Source: Pseudoxanthomonas sp. X-1
GTDB taxonomy: Bacteria; Pseudomonadota; Gammaproteobacteria; Xanthomonadales; Xanthomonadaceae
NCBI RefSeq assembly: GCF_020042665.1
Contig: NZ_CP083376.1
Span: 842,001-906,000 of the forward strand
DNA length: 64,000 nt
Direction: 5' to 3'
A program made the translations under genes and the position numbers. The first letter of the stretch is position 1; each line of letters begins with the position of its first letter. Shown here in pieces: positions 1-8,142 of this stretch. The notes under the pieces are model-generated. The model saw nothing but the letters and a program-made list of their open reading frames with translations. It had not been told where the DNA came from and did not search any database.

Positions 1-2022
1 GGGAGCCGTAGCGGCGGAAGCAGTGGAAGCGGCGGGCCGTGCGACAGGGGTTGGCTGTGCGACAGGGGCGGGCGGGGTCTCGTCCGCAGGGGAGGCGTCG
101 CCCACCGGCGGCAGCCAGCGCTGCAGGCACTCCTCCAGCAGGGCGCGCGAGACCGGCTTGGACAGGTAATCGTCCATGCCCGCATCCAGGCAGCGTTGAC
201 GGTCGCCGGCCATGGCGTTGGCGGTCATGGCCACGATCGGCACGCGCGGCTGGCCGCGCTCGGCCTCGCGCTCGCGCCAGCGGCGGGTGGCGGTATAGCC
301 GTCCAGCAGCGGCATCTGGCAGTCCATCAACACCAGCGGGTAGCGGGTGCGCTCCATCCGCTCCAGGGCCATCACGCCGTTCTGGGCGTGGTCGGCGCGG
401 AAGCCCAGCGATTCGAGCATCTTCTCGGCCACCGCCAGGTTGACCGGGTTGTCCTCGACCAGCAGCACGCGTCGCCCGTCCGGGGCGAGCGGCAAGGCGT
501 CAGCATCGGGCGCGGCCGCGGGCGGCGCTGCCGTGGCGTCGGCCGCGGCCTCCGGTTCTGGCAGCGGCAGCGGCTGCTCGACCTGGCTCGGCCCGGTCGT
601 CGCCGGGACCGGCGGCCTGGAAACGGTGGCCAGCACCGCGCGCAGGTCCGACTCATGGGCCAGGCGCGGCAGCGAAGTGGCGCCGGCGCGCAGGTCTTCG
701 GGCACCGGCTCGTCGCCGTACAGCCAGACCAACTGGGTGCCGGTGTCCTGCGCGAGGCGGCCGACCACGCGGTGCAGGGCGCGCGCGCTGCTGCGCATGC
801 TCGGGGTCAGGTCGGCGACCACGCTGTTGAAGCCGGCGGTGCTGGAGCGCAGGCGTTCCAGCGCCTCCTGCACGGTCTCCACGCACTGCAGCGAAGTATT
901 CCACTGCGGCACCAGGCCGGACAGGCGCGAGCGCAGCCGTCCGTCGGCACTGACCAGCAGCACGCGCGCCTGCTCCGGGCGGGCCGGCGCGGACAGGTCG
1001 CCCAGCGCCTTGAGCAGCGGGATCTCGAACCAGAAGGTCGAGCCGCGCCCGGGTTCGGACACCACCGCGATGCGCCCGCCCATCAGGCCGACGATGCGCT
1101 TGCAGATGGCCAAGCCCAGGCCGGTGCCGCCGAACAGTCGGGTGGTCGAGGCGTCGGCCTGGCTGAAGGGGCTGAACAGCCGCGCCTGGCCTTCGGCGTC
1201 GATGCCGATGCCGGTATCGCGCACCTCGAAGCGCAGCAGGTGCTGGGCGCCGGTCTCGCCCAGGCGTCGGGCCACCAGGGTCACCGAGCCGCGCTCGGTG
1301 AACTTGATGGCGTTGCCGATCAGGTTGGTCAGCACCTGGCGCAGGCGCAGTGGGTCGCCGCGTACCGACAGGCGCACCGTCGGGTCCAGCTGCAGGCCCA
1401 GGCGCAGGCCGCGGTTCTCGGCCGGGCGCTGCATCAGCTGCATGACCTGCTCGAGCACCTCGCGCAGGTTGAAGGCGGTGTTCTCCAGCTCGAGCTTGTT
1501 CGCCTCCAGCTTGGAGTAGTCCAGGATGTCGTCGACGATGCGCAGCAGCGTCTGCGAGGACGAGGTGGCGGTCAGCAGCAATTGGCGCTGATCCGGCGCC
1601 AGGGCCGAGCGCGAGAGCAGCTCGAGCATCGGCACGATGCCGTTGAGCGGGGTGCGGATCTCATGGCTCATGGTGGCCAGGAACTCGCCCTTGGCCAGCA
1701 CCGCCGATTCGGCCGCCTGCTTGGCCTTGATCAGCTCGCCCTCGACGCGGCCCAGGCGCTCGACCTCGCGCTGGGCCAGCTGGCGTTCGGATTCGGCGAT
1801 GGCCGCGCGTGCGTCGGCGGCCTCGGCATGGTGCGCGACCGCGTGCAGCAGGACGAGCGTGGCCACCGTCGCCAGCAGGGCCGCGATGCCCGAGGAGAAG
1901 GCCACCAGCAGCCACGGCCCGGGGACCATCGACAGGTCCAGCCACAGCGAGACCAGCAACAGCGCGGCCGCCGCCGCGGCCAGCCAGGACATCAGTGCCG
2001 CACGTCCTGGCGCGGCGACCAC
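1..2022 (-). CDS. Hybrid sensor histidine kinase, C-terminal end outside the window
   Basis: About 674 codons are visible; the 3' end runs off position 1. The N-terminus has two hydrophobic stretches (roughly residues 10-30 and 35-60), then a short coiled linker. A HisKA domain follows with the phospho-acceptor His in MSHEIRTPLNG (about residue 120), and a HATPase with N box (NLIGNAIKF), G1 (DTGIGI) and G2 (GGTGLGLAI). Next comes a poorly conserved receiver-like stretch, then a complete REC domain (LVEDN, LMDCQMP, LSKP). An Hpt domain could follow outside the window. The GTG at 2022 overlaps the TAG stop of the upstream regulator gene, suggesting coupled translation; the alternative start is ATG at 1992. 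The partner is presumably the REC-GGDEF-EAL protein upstream. No specific named kinase is recognised and the signal is unknown. Confidence 0.88.
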   Translation of the reverse strand, partial: MVAAPGRAALMSWLAAAAAALLLVSLWLDLSMVPGPWLLVAFSSGIAALLATVATLVLLHAVAHHAEAADARAAIAESERQLAQREVERLGRVEGELIKAKQAAESAVLAKGEFLATMSHEIRTPLNGIVPMLELLSRSALAPDQRQLLLTATSSSQTLLRIVDDILDYSKLEANKLELENTAFNLREVLEQVMQLMQRPAENRGLRLGLQLDPTVRLSVRGDPLRLRQVLTNLIGNAIKFTERGSVTLVARRLGETGAQHLLRFEVRDTGIGIDAEGQARLFSPFSQADASTTRLFGGTGLGLAICKRIVGLMGGRIAVVSEPGRGSTFWFEIPLLKALGDLSAPARPEQARVLLVSADGRLRSRLSGLVPQWNTSLQCVETVQEALERLRSSTAGFNSVVADLTPSMRSSARALHRVVGRLAQDTGTQLVWLYGDEPVPEDLRAGATSLPRLAHESDLRAVLATVSRPPVPATTGPSQVEQPLPLPEPEAAADATAAPPAAAPDADALPLAPDGRRVLLVEDNPVNLAVAEKMLESLGFRADHAQNGVMALERMERTRYPLVLMDCQMPLLDGYTATRRWREREAERGQPRVPIVAMTANAMAGDRQRCLDAGMDDYLSKPVSRALLEECLQRWLPPVGDASPADETPPAPVAQPTPVARPAASTASAATAP

Positions 2023-3914
2023 TACAGCACCGCGTTATGGAAGTCGAAGCCCAGGTCCTGGCCGACGCCCTGCACCAGGTTGCCCTGGATGAAGTCGACG
2101 CCCCCCATCCACATGGCCGCGGCGGCCTGCGGGTCCTCGATCTGCTGGCCGATCACCAGCAGGTTCTGGCGATGCGCCAGGTCGATGGTGGCGCGCAGCT
2201 GGCCGCGCAGCGCGGCGTCCTTGTGCGCGCCGGCGAAGCGGCTGGACACGCGCAGGTAGCTGAGCGGCAGCAGCGACAGCAGCGCCTCGGCATCGGTGCC
2301 CGGTTCGAACTGGCTGAGGCAGAACTGGACGCCGGCCTGCATCGGCGCCTGGGAGAAATCGCGCAGGGCCACGGTGTGGATCAGCGCGTCGGACAGCCGC
2401 AGGTCCACCACCAGCGCGGACGGCTCGATCCCGCGGCGGCGGATCTCGCCGATCAGCCAGTCGGCCGCGCCGGCGCGGCTCAGGGTCAGCGGCGACTGCG
2501 ACACGAACAGGCGCAGCTCGGCGCCCTCGACCTTGCGCTTGGCGATCAGGTCCAGCGCGCGGGTGATGATCTGGCGGTCCAGGTCGACGATGTCGCCGGA
2601 CAGCTCGGCCGCCGGCACGACCTGGGCGGCCGGCAGCAGCGTGCCGTCGGCCTGGCGCAGGCGCATGAGCACCTGGAACTGGGCCTGGTCGCCGCCGGCC
2701 ACCGACACGATCGGCTGGAACAGCAGCTCCAGCGTGGTATCGGCCAGCGAGGCGCGGGCCTGTTCACTGGCCGACGGCGCCGGCACGTGCGCGGCGACGT
2801 GGCCGGGCTGGCTGCGCGCGGCCACGGCGGCGTGTTCGACCGCCTCCAGGGCCGCATCGCGGTCGGCGAAGCCCAGGGCCAGCTCGGAGTAGCCGATGAT
2901 CGCGCGCAGCTGGATGGTCTCGTTGGCGCGCACGGGCAGCGATACCTTGGCCAGCTGGTCGTGCAGCGAGCGGGCGAAGCCCTCCAGCCCCTCGCGCGGC
3001 AGGCCGCGGGCCACGGCCAGGAAGCTGTTGTCGTTCAGGCGCGCCAGCGGATGCGGCGCGGCGAAGCCGGAGAGCTGGCGCGCGGCCTGCGACATCAGCT
3101 GCTCGAAGGCGGCGTAGCCATAGCGGTCGCGCAGGCCCAGGGCGCCGGCGATCTCGATGAAGAACAGGCCGCCGTCGGCGTGCTCCTCCAGCGCCGAGGT
3201 CAGCTGCTGCTGGACGTAGGCGCGGGTGTGCAGGCCGGTTTCGGGATTGACGTCCAGCGGCGTCTGGTTGATCTCGGGCGCGGCGCTGGCCAGCACCTGC
3301 ACCGGCAGGCGCTGGCGCATGCGGCGGATACGGTTGGACACCGCGGCGATCAGGTGACGCGGGCGGATCGGTTTGGTCAGGAAGTCGTCGGCGCCGCTGT
3401 CCAGGGCGTCGTACTGGCGCTCCGGATCGGGATCACCGGTGAGGAACACGATCGGCAGGTCCAGGTACTCGGGCCGTTCGCGAATGGCCACGGTCAGCGA
3501 CATGCCGTCCTGGCCGGGCATGTGCAGGTCCATCAGCAGCAGGTCCGGTACGAAGCGCTGGATGCTGTCGATGACCTTGTCGGCGTCCATCTCCACTTCG
3601 GCCAGCATGCCCGCGCCGTGCAGCACGCTCTGGGCGAACAGGGCCTGGGGGCGGTCGTCCTCGACGATCAGCACACGGTAAGGCGATTCGGCCGGGCCGC
3701 CTTCGCCGCCTGCCGCGCCCGCGGCGGGCGGCGCTCCCGGGGCCCCCGGCAGGCCGGCGCCGGCGCCGTCATCCGGGTCGCCTTCGGCGCTGGCCGACAG
3801 GGCCGGCACGTCGTCGGTCCAGCGCCGCCAGTAGTGCGGCGGCGGCATCTCGGCGCGCACCAGCGGGCGCGGCGAAGACGAGGGCGAAGACGTGGGGGAC
3901 GGCGGTGCGGGCAT
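2022..3914 (-). CDS. Response regulator with degenerate GGDEF and EAL domains
   Basis: 630 aa. A Pro/Ala/Gly-rich N-terminus (1-78) precedes a good REC domain (79-195) with VEDD, phospho-acceptor D129 (LLMDLHMPG) and K181 (LTKP). A GGDEF-like domain (225-380) has NDNSF at 294-298 in place of GGDEF. An EAL-like domain (390-628) has QVL in place of EAL at 414-416, and the usual metal- and substrate-binding motifs are also changed (SQFEPG where DDFGTG is expected, GQQIED where AEGVE is expected). Known family logic says it should neither make nor hydrolyse c-di-GMP. A phosphorylation-controlled effector or c-di-GMP sensor, in the manner of FimX-type proteins, is the likely role (inference). It overlaps the kinase gene downstream, so the two probably form one signalling unit. 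Confidence 0.88.
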   Translation of the reverse strand: MPAPPSPTSSPSSSPRPLVRAEMPPPHYWRRWTDDVPALSASAEGDPDDGAGAGLPGAPGAPPAAGAAGGEGGPAESPYRVLIVEDDRPQALFAQSVLHGAGMLAEVEMDADKVIDSIQRFVPDLLLMDLHMPGQDGMSLTVAIRERPEYLDLPIVFLTGDPDPERQYDALDSGADDFLTKPIRPRHLIAAVSNRIRRMRQRLPVQVLASAAPEINQTPLDVNPETGLHTRAYVQQQLTSALEEHADGGLFFIEIAGALGLRDRYGYAAFEQLMSQAARQLSGFAAPHPLARLNDNSFLAVARGLPREGLEGFARSLHDQLAKVSLPVRANETIQLRAIIGYSELALGFADRDAALEAVEHAAVAARSQPGHVAAHVPAPSASEQARASLADTTLELLFQPIVSVAGGDQAQFQVLMRLRQADGTLLPAAQVVPAAELSGDIVDLDRQIITRALDLIAKRKVEGAELRLFVSQSPLTLSRAGAADWLIGEIRRRGIEPSALVVDLRLSDALIHTVALRDFSQAPMQAGVQFCLSQFEPGTDAEALLSLLPLSYLRVSSRFAGAHKDAALRGQLRATIDLAHRQNLLVIGQQIEDPQAAAAMWMGGVDFIQGNLVQGVGQDLGFDFHNAVL

Positions 3915-3981
3915 CGGGCTTTCCGGCGTGACTGAGGTCCATTATGCGACGGACTGCCGTTAAAACGGGTTCTCGATGCGC

Positions 3982-4581
3982 TTACGGACGCGATGCGGCC
4001 GGAGGTGTCTGCCGGGGCCGCAGCCGCCGCCACACCGCGCGTGCGATCCAGCCCAGCACCACCGCGATGGTCACGCTCAGCACCACCGCCACCGACAGCG
4101 CCAGCCAGGGATGGGCCAGCGCCAGGGCCAGGCCGCCGGTGACCACCACGTCCTCGGCGAGCGAGGCGGTCCAGTTGCTGACCGGTTCGGGCGAGGTGTT
4201 GAGCAGCGCGCGCGAGCCGGCCTTGAGCAGGTGGCTGGTCAACGCCACGCCGGCGCCGGCCGCCAGCGCGCCGGTGCCCAGGTGGCCGTCGGGCGAGAGC
4301 GTGGCCGCCGCCAGGAAGGCGCCGGCCGGCACCCGCGCCAGGGTCTGCAGCAGGTCCCAGACCGAATCCACGCCGGGGATCTTGTCGGCGAAGAACTCGG
4401 CCAGCGCCAGCGCGCCGGAGGTGCCCAGCACCCACCACGACTGCGTGGCCTGCAGCGCCGGCGGCAGTTCGACCCAGCCCAGCAGCCCGGCCAGGCCGAT
4501 GCCGAATACCGTCAGGTAGGCGCGGATGCCGGCCATCCACGCCAGCAGGATCCCGATCACGAACAGATGCGCTTCGGTCAT
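3982..4581 (-). CDS. DUF4126 family membrane protein
   Basis: 199 aa, integral membrane. About five hydrophobic segments are visible, starting with FVIGILLAWMAGIRAYLTVF, and the pattern matches DUF4126 proteins of unknown function. ATG 4581 is chosen because GGAG lies 10 nt upstream; a GTG three codons earlier (4590) sits too close to that site. The gene reads into the REC-GGDEF-EAL gene after a 67-nt gap, so co-transcription is possible. No biochemical role can be given. Confidence 0.85.
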   Translation of the reverse strand: MTEAHLFVIGILLAWMAGIRAYLTVFGIGLAGLLGWVELPPALQATQSWWVLGTSGALALAEFFADKIPGVDSVWDLLQTLARVPAGAFLAAATLSPDGHLGTGALAAGAGVALTSHLLKAGSRALLNTSPEPVSNWTASLAEDVVVTGGLALALAHPWLALSVAVVLSVTIAVVLGWIARAVWRRLRPRQTPPAASRP

Positions 4582-4743
4582 GGCCAACACGCTCCAAAGG
4601 TCATCTAGACTGGGCGGCGACGGGAGGGGAACGCCAGGTCCCGTCGGTCAATCGCCAGTATAGGTCCCGCCGGGGCCGTGCCCGTGCAGGCGCGCGGAAC
4701 GGTGGGCGGGCCGTGCCGGCTTCCACCCGGGGCCACTTTCGCC

Positions 4744-5466
4744 ATGCATTCCAGCGCGCCGCAGTACCGCATCGTCCGGGGCCGGCCGGCTCGTCGCCTG
4801 CCGGCGCCGGTCCTGCTGGCGCTGGGGTGGTTGGCCTCGCTGGCGCTGGTCGCCGTCGCCGCGCTCTGGCTGGCGCGTCCGGCCGGCGTGGACCAGCTGC
4901 GCCAGCGCGCGGCGGGCGCCGAGGCCGCGCTGCGCCAGTCCAGCCGCGAGGCCGCCGAGCTGCGCCGCCGCGTGGTGGTGCTGGAGCAGTCCGACCGCAT
5001 CAGCCGCGCGGCCAACCTGGACCTGCAGGACACCCTGGCCCAGCGCGAGACCCAGATCAACGACCTGCGCAGCGACTTGGCCTTCTACGCGCGCTTGGCC
5101 GGGCCCACCGCCCAGCGCACCGACCTGACCGTGTTCTCCTCGAAGTTCACCGCCCAGGGCGATGGCGCGTTCGGCTACCGGATCGTGCTGACCCAGACCC
5201 TGGACCGCGACGCGATCAGCACCGGGCAGATGCGCCTGGCGGTGGAGGGCGTGCGCGCGGGCCGGCACGAGACGCTGGACTGGGCGCAGCTGCACGCCGG
5301 TGGCGAGACCGCGCCGCAGGCATTCTCCTTCCGCTACTTCCAGGAGTTGTCCGGGCGCATCGTGCTGCCGGCCGGCTTCACCCCGCAGCGCGTGCGCGTG
5401 AGCCTGCAGGCGCCCGAACGGGCGCCGGTCGAGCGCGCGTTCGACTGGTCGCCCGCCCGCGGCTGA
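4744..5466 (+). CDS. DUF6776-type single-pass membrane protein (first copy)
   Basis: 240 aa from the ATG at 4744; an upstream in-frame start at 4678 adds a composition-poor stretch and is not favoured. The N-terminus is basic and is followed by one membrane segment (LLALGWLASLALVAVAALWL). A coiled-coil region (about residues 50-105, heptads around LEQSDRISRAANLDLQ) leads into a beta-rich C-terminal domain. It is paralogous to the gene at 5984: both carry SDxIS.xAN.DLQ.TL..RE.QI..LR.D.AFY. The two copies flank a bactofilin gene, suggesting an envelope or cytoskeleton-related role (inference). Function is not established. Confidence 0.82.
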   Translation: MHSSAPQYRIVRGRPARRLPAPVLLALGWLASLALVAVAALWLARPAGVDQLRQRAAGAEAALRQSSREAAELRRRVVVLEQSDRISRAANLDLQDTLAQRETQINDLRSDLAFYARLAGPTAQRTDLTVFSSKFTAQGDGAFGYRIVLTQTLDRDAISTGQMRLAVEGVRAGRHETLDWAQLHAGGETAPQAFSFRYFQELSGRIVLPAGFTPQRVRVSLQAPERAPVERAFDWSPARG

Positions 5467-5494
5467 CCCCATCCCCTCGTCCCACGGAGCGTGC

Positions 5495-5929
5495 ATGTTG
5501 AAGAAGAAGAGCAGCTGGCACGACGGCCAGGCCGTCGACACCCTGATCGGCGCGCAGGTGGTGCTGCATGGCGACCTGCAGTTCAGCGGCGGACTGGTGG
5601 TCGAGGGCCGCATCCACGGCCGCGTCTTCGCCGCGCCCGGCCAGCCGGCCACGCTGACGCTGAGCGAGTCCGGCCTGATCGAAGGCGTGGTCGACGTGCC
5701 GGTGGTGATCGTCAATGGCCGCATCGAGGGCGATGTACGCGCGACCGAGCGGGTGGAACTGGCGCCCAGGGCACAGGTCAGCGGCAACATCCACTACAGG
5801 GTGGTGGAGATGCGCGCCGGCGCGGTGCTGGTGGGCCAGCTGATGCACCTGGCAGAGGGCGAGCCGGCGCAGGCCACAGCGCCCTTGCCGGCGCAGCTGG
5901 ACGCGCTGCCGGCCGCAGCCAACGCGTAG
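5495..5929 (+). CDS. Bactofilin (polymer-forming cytoskeletal protein)
   Basis: 144 aa, the normal size for the family. After a short basic N-terminus (MLKKKSSW), a DUF583 beta-helix core repeats short strands with Gly turns (GDLQFSGGLVVEGRIHG, VNGRIEGDVRATERVELAP). A low-complexity Ala/Pro tail follows. Bactofilins self-assemble without nucleotide into membrane-associated filaments that position cell-wall or envelope proteins. The gene lies between two paralogous coiled-coil membrane proteins and starts 28 nt after the first, so an operon is likely. The neighbours are candidate membrane anchors or clients (inference). Confidence 0.92.
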   Translation: MLKKKSSWHDGQAVDTLIGAQVVLHGDLQFSGGLVVEGRIHGRVFAAPGQPATLTLSESGLIEGVVDVPVVIVNGRIEGDVRATERVELAPRAQVSGNIHYRVVEMRAGAVLVGQLMHLAEGEPAQATAPLPAQLDALPAAANA

Positions 5930-5983
5930 GCCGCGCGGGCGCGCGCTCGGCCCTGTTCAGAAGCGGCCGACTAAGCTGGCGCC

Positions 5984-6745
5984 ATGTCCGCGAACGATCC
6001 GTCCGCCGGCGCGCCGCGTCCGGCGTCCGAAGGCCCGCATCTGCTGCCGGTGAGCCGGGGCGCGCGGCTGACGGTCTACGGGCTGCTGGCCGTGCTGGTG
6101 CTTGCGCTGGGCTTCGGCGCCTGGGGGCTTTGGACGGTGTTCGGCGCCGGCGCCCGGCAGGGGCCGACCTCGGCGCAATGGCATGCCGCACAGGTTCGCG
6201 TGCGTGAACTGGAGCAGCAGGTCGCCACGCTCTCGCGCTCGGACCAGATCAGCCGCGAGGCCAACCGCGACCTGCAGGCCACCCTCAGCGACCGCGAGGA
6301 GCAGATCGCCGGCCTGCGCGCGGACGTGGCGTTCTACGAGCGCTTCGTCGGCGCCACCGCGCAGCGGCGCGGGCTGGCGGTGCACGAGCTCAAGCTGCAG
6401 CCACAGACCGACCAGGCCTGGCACTTCACCGCCACGCTCACCCAGAACCTCAACCGTGGCGCGGTCAACCGCGGCCGCCTGCAGCTGAGCGTGGAGGGCA
6501 CGCGCGGCGGCAAGCTGGAGACGCTGGACTGGGGCCGGCTGCGCCAGCAGAGCCAGGCCGACGGCATGGCGTATTCGTTCAAGTATTTCCAGCAGATCGA
6601 GGGCGAGATCGTGCTGCCGCCGGACTTCCAGCCGCTGCGCGTCACCGCGCGCCTGCAGCCGGACAACGGCGAGCGCGTGGACCAGTCCTTCACCTGGGCG
6701 CAGGCCGCCGACGCGCAGGACGATGCGGCCCAGCGCCCGGGTTGA
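5984..6745 (+). CDS. DUF6776-type single-pass membrane protein (second copy)
   Basis: 253 aa. A Pro/Ala-rich cytoplasmic lead precedes one membrane helix ([25 protein letters not shown]), a coiled coil (about 65-125) and a beta-rich C-terminal domain ending [12 protein letters not shown]. It is homologous along most of its length to the protein encoded at 4744-5466, so the pair arose by duplication and now brackets the bactofilin gene. A TAAGCT hexamer lies 6 nt before the ATG and could be the -10 of a leaderless transcript. Function unknown. Confidence 0.83.
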   Translation: MSANDPSAGAPRPASEGPHLLPVSRGARLTVYGLLAVLVLALGFGAWGLWTVFGAGARQGPTSAQWHAAQVRVRELEQQVATLSRSDQISREANRDLQATLSDREEQIAGLRADVAFYERFVGATAQRRGLAVHELKLQPQTDQAWHFTATLTQNLNRGAVNRGRLQLSVEGTRGGKLETLDWGRLRQQSQADGMAYSFKYFQQIEGEIVLPPDFQPLRVTARLQPDNGERVDQSFTWAQAADAQDDAAQRPG

Positions 6746-6777
6746 ACTGGCCCCGTCCTGGCCCCATCCTTGCCGCC

Positions 6778-7164
6778 ATGAGCACGCTCGTTTCCCTGCC
6801 CAACGCGACCCCGGCGCCGGATTACCAGTCGCTGGAGCGGCCGCTCAACTTCACCCACGCCGCCGCGGCCAAGGTGCGCGAGCTGATCGCCGAGGAAGGC
6901 AACGCCGACCTGGCGCTGCGCGTCTACATCGAGGGCGGCGGCTGCTCGGGCTTCCAGTACGGCTTCGAGTTCGACGAGAACCGCGCCGAGGACGACGTGG
7001 CCGTGCGCACCGACGAGGTCACCCTGCTGGTCGATCCGCTCAGCCTGCAGTATCTGATGGGCGCCGAGGTGGACTACACCGAGAGCCTGACCGGCGCGCA
7101 GTTCGTGATCCGCAACCCCAACGCCAAGACCACCTGCGGCTGCGGCAGCAGCTTCAGCATGTGA
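6778..7164 (+). CDS. erpA: Iron-sulfur cluster insertion protein ErpA
   Basis: 128 aa A-type Fe-S carrier. The three cluster-ligating cysteines are in place: C in [11 protein letters not shown] and the C-terminal CGCGSSFSM pair. ErpA delivers Fe-S clusters to apo-enzymes, including those needed for isoprenoid synthesis and respiration. The start is ATG 6778; an in-frame start at 6742 would overlap the previous gene and lacks family similarity. The stop overlaps the nudC start (TGATG at 7162-7166), so the two are probably translated together. Confidence 0.95.
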   Translation: MSTLVSLPNATPAPDYQSLERPLNFTHAAAAKVRELIAEEGNADLALRVYIEGGGCSGFQYGFEFDENRAEDDVAVRTDEVTLLVDPLSLQYLMGAEVDYTESLTGAQFVIRNPNAKTTCGCGSSFSM

Positions 7165-8087
7165 TGCCGTCCGACGCGGGCGGCGCACGCACGCCGTTGC
7201 CTCTGCAGACCGGACCCTTGTCCGGTTTTTCGTTCGTGGCCGAGCCGCTCGACCGCGCCGACGCGCTGCGCGACGACCCGCGCGCGCTGGCCGCGCTGTG
7301 GCCGCAGGCGCGGGTGCTGGTGATCGACCCGGACGGGCTGGCCTACGCCGATCGCCACGGCGAGCTGCTGGCGCCCACCGGCGAGCAGCTGGGCGGCGGG
7401 CCGGGGCTGGCGACGTTCCTGGGCCTGCGCGGGGAGGTGGCGTGGTTCGCGATCTCTTCCGACGTGGTCGCCTTCCAGGCGCCGGGGCGGATGGAGCTGC
7501 GCCAGGCCGCCAGCGACTGGGCGCACGCCGATTCGACCGCCTTCGCCCAGGCGCGCGCGCTGCTGCACTGGCAGCGGCGCACGCGCTTCTGCAACGTCTG
7601 CGGCGGCCGGCTGGAACTGCGTCGCGCCGGCTATATCGCGCGCTGCCTGCAGTGCCGCGCCGAGCACTACCCGCGCGTGGACCCGGCGGTGATCGTGGCC
7701 GTCAGCGACGGCACGCGGCTGCTGCTGGGGCGCCAGGCGGCGTGGCCGGCGCAGCGCTATTCGGTGGTGGCCGGTTTCGTCGAGCCGGGCGAGAGCCTGG
7801 AGCAGACCGTGACCCGCGAGGTGCTGGAGGAGACCCAGGTGCGGGTGCGCGCGGCGCGCTATCTGGGGTCGCAGCCGTGGCCGTTCCCTGGCGCGCTGAT
7901 GCTGGGCTTCGAGGCCGATGCCGAGCCCGACGCACCGCGCGTCAACGGCGAACTGGAAGATGCGCGCTGGTGCAGCGTGGAGGAAGTCGGCGCCGCGCTG
8001 CGCGGCGAGGGCGAGCTGCTGCTGTCGCCGCCGCTGTCCATCGCCCGCGCGCTCATCGCCCACTGGCACCGCAAGATGACGGCGTGA
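7164..8087 (+). CDS. nudC: NAD(+) diphosphatase / RNA deNADding enzyme NudC
   Basis: 307 aa. An N-terminal NUDIX-like domain precedes a four-cysteine zinc ribbon (FCNVCGG...ARCLQCRAE, near residues 143-163). The catalytic Nudix box follows (GFVEPGES...REVLEETQV). The NudC-specific SQPWPFP motif is present but is followed by GA where the family usually has a polar residue then S. The enzyme hydrolyses NAD(H) to NMN and AMP and removes NAD caps from RNA. Its ATG overlaps the erpA stop. Confidence 0.94.
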   Translation: MPSDAGGARTPLPLQTGPLSGFSFVAEPLDRADALRDDPRALAALWPQARVLVIDPDGLAYADRHGELLAPTGEQLGGGPGLATFLGLRGEVAWFAISSDVVAFQAPGRMELRQAASDWAHADSTAFAQARALLHWQRRTRFCNVCGGRLELRRAGYIARCLQCRAEHYPRVDPAVIVAVSDGTRLLLGRQAAWPAQRYSVVAGFVEPGESLEQTVTREVLEETQVRVRAARYLGSQPWPFPGALMLGFEADAEPDAPRVNGELEDARWCSVEEVGAALRGEGELLLSPPLSIARALIAHWHRKMTA

Positions 8088-8110
8088 GCCCGTCGGCGGC
8101 GATGGCGATC

Positions 8111-8116
8111 TAGAAT
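8111..8116 (+). promoter_or_regulatory. Candidate -10 element (TAGAAT) of the ampE-like gene
   Basis: TAGAAT lies 26 nt before the ATG, with AAGGGAG as ribosome binding site between them. The same hexamer sits before lipA and the response-regulator gene at 54285. No clear -35 hexamer is visible. Confidence 0.4.
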
Positions 8117-8142
8117 CCCCGCCACGCAAGGGAGCCTTCGAA

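Noticed and set aside
196..2259. Long plus-strand frame over the hybrid kinase
   Set aside because: The composition (QHR-rich, no domains) is that of an antisense shadow; the minus strand has clear kinase and receiver motifs.
2022..3914. Naming the degenerate GGDEF-EAL protein FimX
   Set aside because: It shares the loss of catalytic motifs, but the PAS domain and pilus-gene context of FimX are absent, so only the domain description is given.
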